Shown here piece after piece: positions 63,909-64,000 of a DNA stretch of 64,000 nucleotides. The translations under genes were made by a program, and so were the position numbers. The stretch spans positions 124,001 to 188,000 of the forward strand of contig JANQFV010000003.1 of assembly GCA_028277645.1 (NCBI GenBank), given 5' to 3'. The stretch comes from Phycisphaerae bacterium. GTDB taxonomy: Bacteria > Planctomycetota > Phycisphaerae > UBA1845 > Fen-1342. How positions within the stretch are numbered: position 1 is the first letter of the stretch; each line of letters begins with the position of its first letter. The notes under the pieces were generated by a model. The model did not search any database and was not told the DNA's origin. It saw only the letters and a program-made list of their open reading frames with translations.

Positions 63909-64000
63909 TTACCTCAAGCGCCCTCTCCCCCGCACACGATCCGCTATCCAGAACGGCGAGTACAGCAAAGCAAATATCACCGTCCCTACCCCCACCAGCG
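63909..64000 (-). CDS. 3' end of a membrane protein gene (partial)
   Basis: On the minus strand the last 29 codons read LVGVGTVIFALLYSPFWIAD... and end at a TAA (63909-63911). One hydrophobic helix followed by a short basic tail is visible. The start lies beyond the window. Too little is present to identify it. Confidence 0.5.
   Translation of the reverse strand, partial: LVGVGTVIFALLYSPFWIADRVRGRGRLR

Overview
The window looks like the chromosome of a planctomycete, most likely a Phycisphaerae-like lineage. This is judged from the sequence alone. The evidence is high GC, dockerin-like tails on secreted enzymes (e.g. YDFDCDSDVDGDDF), a VPVPGA-type C-terminal sorting tail, a small zinc-ribbon tail on a membrane protein, an McsA-McsB pair, and many short dispersed palindromes. 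No rRNA, CRISPR array, prophage or transposase gene is visible. Two tRNA genes (Leu-GAG, Arg-ACG) lie near 27.3-27.5 kb.

Layout. 0-9 kb: beta-CASP nuclease, family 9 glycosyltransferase, DinB protein, a small membrane protein, mnmA carrying in-frame repeat insertions, a GH53 galactanase with dockerin tail, and a PilB/GspE ATPase. 9-20.7 kb: B12-binding radical SAM enzyme, a degenerate M16 protein, serS, a Tyr/Asp-rich lipoprotein, msrB, rarD and a DUF418 protein. 21.5-29.7 kb: prpE, a POT peptide transporter with a large extra domain, a SurA/PpiC lipoprotein, two tRNAs, and a Cys-rich secreted protein with a zinc-ribbon membrane protein. 29.9-36 kb: secreted endonuclease I, an RRM protein, a CTERM-like exported protein, serA and an unknown exported protein. 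36-43.4 kb: pyruvate (2-oxoacid) dehydrogenase E1alpha, E1beta, E2 and E3. This run is broken by a GxxExxY cassette bounded by 31-bp perfect inverted repeats and by a ChaN-like lipoprotein. 43.3-49.5 kb: lipoprotein, mcsA-mcsB, small membrane protein, alpha/beta hydrolase, peroxiredoxin. 49.7-54.7 kb: a ResB/CcsA cytochrome c maturation pair and a flavoprotein.

54.7-63.8 kb is the most distinctive part: two divergent translation-coupled gene sets. The minus set is a predicted outer-membrane beta-barrel, then an NHL-propeller lipoprotein, then a cytochrome with 11 CXXCH motifs plus one CX3CH. The plus set is a tetraheme cytochrome, then an NHL propeller fused to an octaheme domain, then an octaheme lipoprotein. 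With the adjacent ResB/CcsA maturation pair this looks like a trans-envelope electron-transfer conduit. I do not recognise it as a described system.

A second theme is repeat invasion. Several repeat families (G/C-rich palindromes, 7-8 bp periodic arrays, hairpin elements) sit between genes, inside two genes in frame, and at gene ends where they supply the stop codon.
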